Translations under genes and position numbers: made by a program
Notes under the pieces: model-generated
What the model saw: the letters and a program-made list of their open reading frames with translations, nothing else
The model's database searches: none
Told to the model about the DNA's origin: nothing
Shown here: positions 60,270 through 64,000 of the stretch, piece after piece
Layout of the letters: the number at the start of each line of letters is the position of its first letter
Numbering within the stretch: the stretch's first letter is position 1
Source of the DNA: Bolinopsis microptera
Lineage: Eukaryota > Ctenophora > Tentaculata > Lobata > Bolinopsidae
Length of the DNA stretch: 64,000 nucleotides
Assembly: GCF_026151205.1 (NCBI RefSeq)
Contig: NC_087073.1
Span: 1 to 64,000 of the forward strand
Direction: 5' to 3'

Positions 60270-61675
60270 GTATTTTCCGGTAATCTTCCTCCACTGTTGC
60301 CTTGATAGCTAAAGTAGATCACAGACCCAATATGACACAATAAGGTAATATAGGTCAATCCAAGGATAGCAAAGAAATTAGTAAATCCTCTTAAGATGTT
60401 GTGTAACAGAGAAAAGGCTGGTGAAATACTGGTAGTGAGGTAGTTCAAATTTAGCCCTTCAAGTATCTCTTGAGTAAATTTTATAGGTAGGAACACAATA
60501 ACCACACAAGTAAGGTTTCCATAAAGTATTGCATAACATAGTGGTAACCAACAACTATAGAAAGTAGACCCTGATCTCCACATCTTGCCATAATGTCCTC
60601 CTCGCTTTCTAATAGCACCAAAGGGGGTATAGAATATAGCCTCTGCAAACAAACCGATTATCAATGGTAACAAAAGAGAGTTTGTTTCCTTATCAGTATT
60701 AAGGGGGCCGGGGGGGGGTCTTCATCAAAATTCTCTCGAAATTGACTTTGTAGTTGTTTCTGATGGAGGGGAGTGATATCTATCAGCTGTTTTTGGTCCC
60801 ATGGAAAAATATTGTTCCTAGCCGAAAATATTGCCGGTCAAAGGTCAGCGCTTATGTGTAATTGTATTGCGCGAGCGATTTTCAATCGCGCGCCCTGAAA
60901 ATCGAGTCTAAAAATCTATCTTCTCCTACATTTTTTGAGCAATCACCCTGAAACTTTCAGGATATGTTTTAAGGACCATTTAGAAGAGATTGTCGGGCCA
61001 GAATTTTGAGATAGGCCTTAGAAATTTTTTTATTCGATTTTGAAAATCTTGGACCTGAAAAAATCGTCAAAATACGAGGTCCAAGATTTTCAAAATCGAA
61101 TAAAAAATTTCTAAGGCCTATCTCAAAATTCTGGCCCGACAATCTCTTCTAAATGGTCCTTAGAACATATCCTGAAAGTTTCAGGGTGATTGCTCAAAAA
61201 ATGTAGGAGAAGATAGATTTTTAGACTCGATTTTCAGGGCGCGCGATTGAAAATCGCTCGCGCAATACAATTACACATAAGCGCTGACCTTTGACCGGCA
61301 ATATTTTCGGCTAGGAAAAATATTTTTCCATGGGACCAAAAACAGCTGATAGATATCACTCCCCTCCATCAGAAACAACTACAAAGTCAATTTCGAGAGA
61401 ATTTTGATGAAGACCCCCCCCCGGCCCCCTTAAAACGCAGCATTACCAATGAGAGCGGTATCACGATGTAAACCACATACTGATAGTGATAGAGTGCTTC
61501 ATTTCCTGTGCTCTGGCTCCATAAAAGAGTTAACTCGTAGATAACTGAGATAGGTACTAATGATCTAACAATAAAAGCCGATCTGGGAACTGGTCCTTCA
61601 TAGTACCACAAACAGCAAAATGAGACCCAAACAAGTAAACACAAGGAGATTAGACCAACCTCCAGCCAATTCGAT
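60270..61675 (-). pseudogene. Membrane-protein paralogue disrupted by a fold-back element
   Basis: The exon begins after TTTCAG at 61676 with SNWLEVGLISLCLLVWVSFC, aligning with SHYIEV of the left neighbour at the same phase. It continues to YHYQYVVYIVIPLSLVMLRF at 61434, is interrupted by a 727-bp palindromic element, then resumes NTDKETNSLLLPLIIGLF and AIRKRGGHYGKM to a good donor (TAC|GTAAGT) at 60269. Removing the element plus one TTAA restores an uninterrupted frame aligning with the neighbour (YHYQYVVYAVLV, then CTPLGTFRKRGGQYAKM). The LRAT-like domain of the neighbour is absent from this exon. Confidence 0.7.
60703..61429. mobile_element. 727-bp fold-back element at a TTAA site
   Basis: A near-perfect palindrome: the left arm (GGGGGCCGGGGGGGG, then TCTTCATCAAAATTCTC) mirrors the right arm, with a 20-bp loop at 61057-61076. 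TTAA flanks both sides (60699-60702 and 61430-61433). No ORF. TTAA duplication is the hallmark of piggyBac-type transposition, although the G-rich ends are not the usual piggyBac termini. Arms differ at only a handful of positions, so it is recent or kept alike by gene conversion. Confidence 0.9.
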
Positions 61676-62087
61676 CTGAAATGCAGGTATTTTTAATGTA
61701 GGTATAGATTCTCCCTGCCCCCCGGCCCGACCCCCCGGCCGCGGCCTCTCCCGCTTTTCAAGGATCATAGAATCTATTCCATCCACAATCTGTATTCATA
61801 CAACTGCTTGATGGAAACATTCAAAGTCCTCAGACTTATGCGACCTTTACTGACTTTATGTACAGTATCTAATCAGCTATCCTCACAAATAAATAAAAAA
61901 GTGTACAAAAATCTCAACTTACGTATATTCTGGTATCGGACAGTACAGTCCCTCAGTACTATAGACAGGAAAGTCAGGAAAGTCACATGTCTCCATACTT
62001 AAATTAGTGAACAATTTTAAATTAATAAATAATACTGTTTTCAGCAAGACATAGTATACAACAGCATGTTATTATGTTTGTATAGGA
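61676..62087. other. Upstream part of the disrupted gene
   Basis: Likely upstream intron of the paralogue. It contains a C-rich stretch (61715-61750). No further exon could be supported. Confidence 0.4.
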
Positions 62088-62190
62088 GGATACAAGGATA
62101 CAAGGATACAAGGATACAAGGATACAAGAATACAAGGATACAAGGATACAAGGATACAAGGATACAAGGATACAAGGATACAAGGATACA
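62088..62190. repeat. (GGATACAA)n microsatellite
   Basis: About 13 units of GGATACAA with one GAATACAA variant. Confidence 0.95.
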
Positions 62191-62512
62191 AAAGTGATAA
62201 TTACTTTATTGAGTACACAATAGTTGTAATTCTGAAATAATTTAAGTTACACAATTCTAATTATTTACAAGTGTGTAGGGATAATTTAGAAATGTTATAT
62301 AATGCTAGTTTTAGAAAAATTGATAAATCGAGTTTGTATGGTTCAATTTTATTTTAAGGTCCTATAGCGTTATGCACTTGCCAGTATTTGAGTGGAAATC
62401 TGGGCTCTTATAATAGGCTGTATAATGTTCGTTCACAGAGAGAATTGAATGGATTGCTCTTGCTGTGGCAGTGAGTATGGTAGGATCTAGAGTTTTGTTG
62501 GAGAGCAAAATA

Positions 62513-62868
62513 ATTGCTATATAATAGAGTTTATTTCATGCCACTATGGGCTGCCACCCATGATGCATAAATTAACGGAAAAAAGTTTGATTCTAAATGT
62601 AGGACTTACGTATTTTCGGGTAATCTTCCTTCACTGTTGCCTTGGAAGCTGAAGTAGATCAGGGTCCCAATAAAACACAAGAAGGTATTATAGGGAAATC
62701 AAAGAATAGCAAAGAATTTAGTAAATCCTCTTAAGAGAAATCCTCAGAGAAAAGGCTGGTGAAATACTGGTAGTGAGGTAGTTCAAATTTAGCCCTTCAA
62801 GTATCTGTTGAGTAATTTTTATAGGTAGGAACACAATAACCATACAAGTAGTGTTTCCACAAAGTACC
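62513..62868 (-). pseudogene. Partial duplicate of the membrane-protein exon at 60.2-60.5 kb
   Basis: The segment repeats 60171-60533 with scattered substitutions and small deletions (for example, about ten bases missing near 62735), including the donor CTTACGTATTTTC and the codons for the last membrane segments. It stops abruptly at about 62868. The deletions break the frame, so this is a pseudogene fragment from a local duplication. Confidence 0.85.
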
Positions 62869-63228
62869 TTAGGGCCAACAAATTTGGTTCACAATAAATT
62901 TGGTTACCATAATTTTGGTTACCATAATTTTAGTCACAAATCTTGCAAATTTTTAGTCTACAACAATTTTAATCAAATTTTTCGACTTTTTGAGACCATT
63001 TTCCATTCCATTTACCTTAAGAACAAAAAATTAGTCTACCCCGCCCGTCTGAGTATTACAGATTAAGCTGCAATGCATTACTCAGGAATTTCAATGTGTG
63101 TAGTCAGTGTAGCTTACGTTGCAATTATCGAGCTCTGTTATCTTTTGTAAATTGCGATAAGTTCAGTTTGCTGCTACCGCGTAGTTAGCCTTTGCGTGTG
63201 TACTTGTACATTCCTATACAAGTACACT

Positions 63229-64000
63229 ATGGAGGATGATCGTAAGGTGACCCAATCTCTGGACCAAATTCAAGGATTCGAGTATGATGAACAGACAAAA
63301 TTGAAGGACAGTTGTACTAAGTGGTTCATTGCGCTGGGAAAAGAACTGAAAATAGACGACAGAGATATTGGTGGAGATATGGACAGAGAAATATTTATGG
63401 CTCCAACTGTCTATAAAAAGCATCTGGCACTTCGGCTTGTGGAAGCAATAGACCTCGTTCAACGGCATGAATGCCAGATGGCTAAAATGGAGGAGATCAT
63501 ATATTTCTTGAAGACGGAAGCGTTAGAAGACAAGGATAAGTTGATCAGGCTGCAGGGCCAGCTGCTTGTGCAGAAGGACAAAGAACTAGAGTTGTTTAAG
63601 ACATCGGTTAAGAAGACAGTGCAAACAACGGTGGAGTCAGGGATTAAGAGCTACAGTGCAGCTGTACAACAGAAAGGTGAAAGTGGTACGGTCTGCGACA
63701 GTAACATACTGAAGAAGGTGATGAAGAGTGTGGAGCTGCAGAGGAGGACAGGAGCAAGAACCTGATTGTGTTTGGGTTGAAAGAAGAAGAGGGAGAACAG
63801 CTTCCAGCGCTAGTAACCGCAGTTCTGGAGGAGATTGGGGAGAAACCTCACTTCGAAGCGACTAGAGTCGGCAGGAAGATGCCAGGTAGTACGACTATCC
63901 GACCAGTAAAGATCACTGTCCCAAGCTCAACAGCGGTTCAACAGATTCTGATGAAAACAGGAAGACTGAGGCTAGTTGAGACCCACAAAAATGTATGGAT
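63229..64000 (+). mobile_element. LINE ORF1 (nucleic-acid-binding protein), running off the window
   Basis: ORF from MEDDRKVTQSLDQIQGF, with a helical, coiled-coil-like middle (KDKLIRLQGQLLVQKDKELE) and a frame break near 63740. The following frame continues DRSKNLIVFGLKEEEGEQLP, ATRVGRKMPG, RPVKITVPSSTAVQQIL and TGRLRLVETHKNVW to the window end. The pattern R.KNL.VFGL.E with R.GR and RP(V)K is typical of ORF1 proteins of CR1/L2-like LINEs. The one-base shift separates the halves, so this copy is probably inactive unless it is an assembly error. The 5' region at 62870-63228 is probably its 5' UTR. Confidence 0.75.

Overview
This is an intron-rich, repeat-rich nuclear fragment from an animal, probably an invertebrate. 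Three host genes can be named from protein motifs: an FHOD-type formin (+ strand, about 1.5-18.3 kb, both ends outside or unseen), the first coding exon of CDC20 (- strand, 35.0-35.6 kb), and mitochondrial ribosomal protein MRPL14/uL14m (- strand, exon 1 at 56.1-56.3 kb and exon 2 at 49.3-49.5 kb). To the right lies a small cluster of - strand membrane proteins with an LRAT/NlpC-like (NCQHF) domain, 57.6-62.9 kb. I cannot place the organism more narrowly from sequence alone.

Layout. 1-5 kb: uncertain upstream formin exons and a 21-bp satellite split by a hAT-like MITE. 5-18.3 kb: twelve formin exons whose splice phases all agree, with tandem arrays in most introns, a second hAT-like MITE, and a 5'-truncated LINE with a restriction-like endonuclease lodged in a 9-bp satellite. 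18.3-26.8 kb: gene-poor, with minisatellites and a LINE remnant. 26.8-34.2 kb: about 150 copies of a 48-bp satellite. 34.2-35.6 kb: a possible two-exon fragment (+) and CDC20 exon 1 (-). 35.77-49.06 kb: one 13.3-kb DNA transposon with 8-bp target duplications, inverted ends built of 349-bp tandem units, CxC-type cysteine clusters and a Ulp1/C48 peptidase (KDZ/Zisupton-like). 49.3-56.3 kb: MRPL14, whose single intron is almost wholly a 39-bp array. 56.3-62.9 kb: the membrane-protein cluster, one member broken by a 727-bp fold-back element at TTAA. 63.2-64 kb: ORF1 of another LINE, running off the end.

The most unusual feature is the relation between tandem arrays and splice sites. In MRPL14 the repeat unit is the last 39 nt of exon 1 with its 5' splice site, so the intron carries about 159 further consensus donors, and the first stretch stays in frame with exon 1. 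In the formin, the arrays or duplications at 1.84-5.08, 5.6-6.0, 6.5-7.5, 7.6-7.9, 12.4-12.6 and 13.8-13.9 kb likewise carry copies of the neighbouring exon edge plus donor or acceptor. At least two of these (39-bp acceptor units, 33-bp donor units) are multiples of three and read open in the exon frame. This looks like recurrent local amplification of exon-intron junctions, in two unrelated genes on opposite strands.

All coordinates were read by eye. Exon borders rest on GT/AG signals, phase continuity and remembered family sequences, not on alignments or transcripts. Long ORFs inside the arrays are by-products of unit length and are not annotated as genes.
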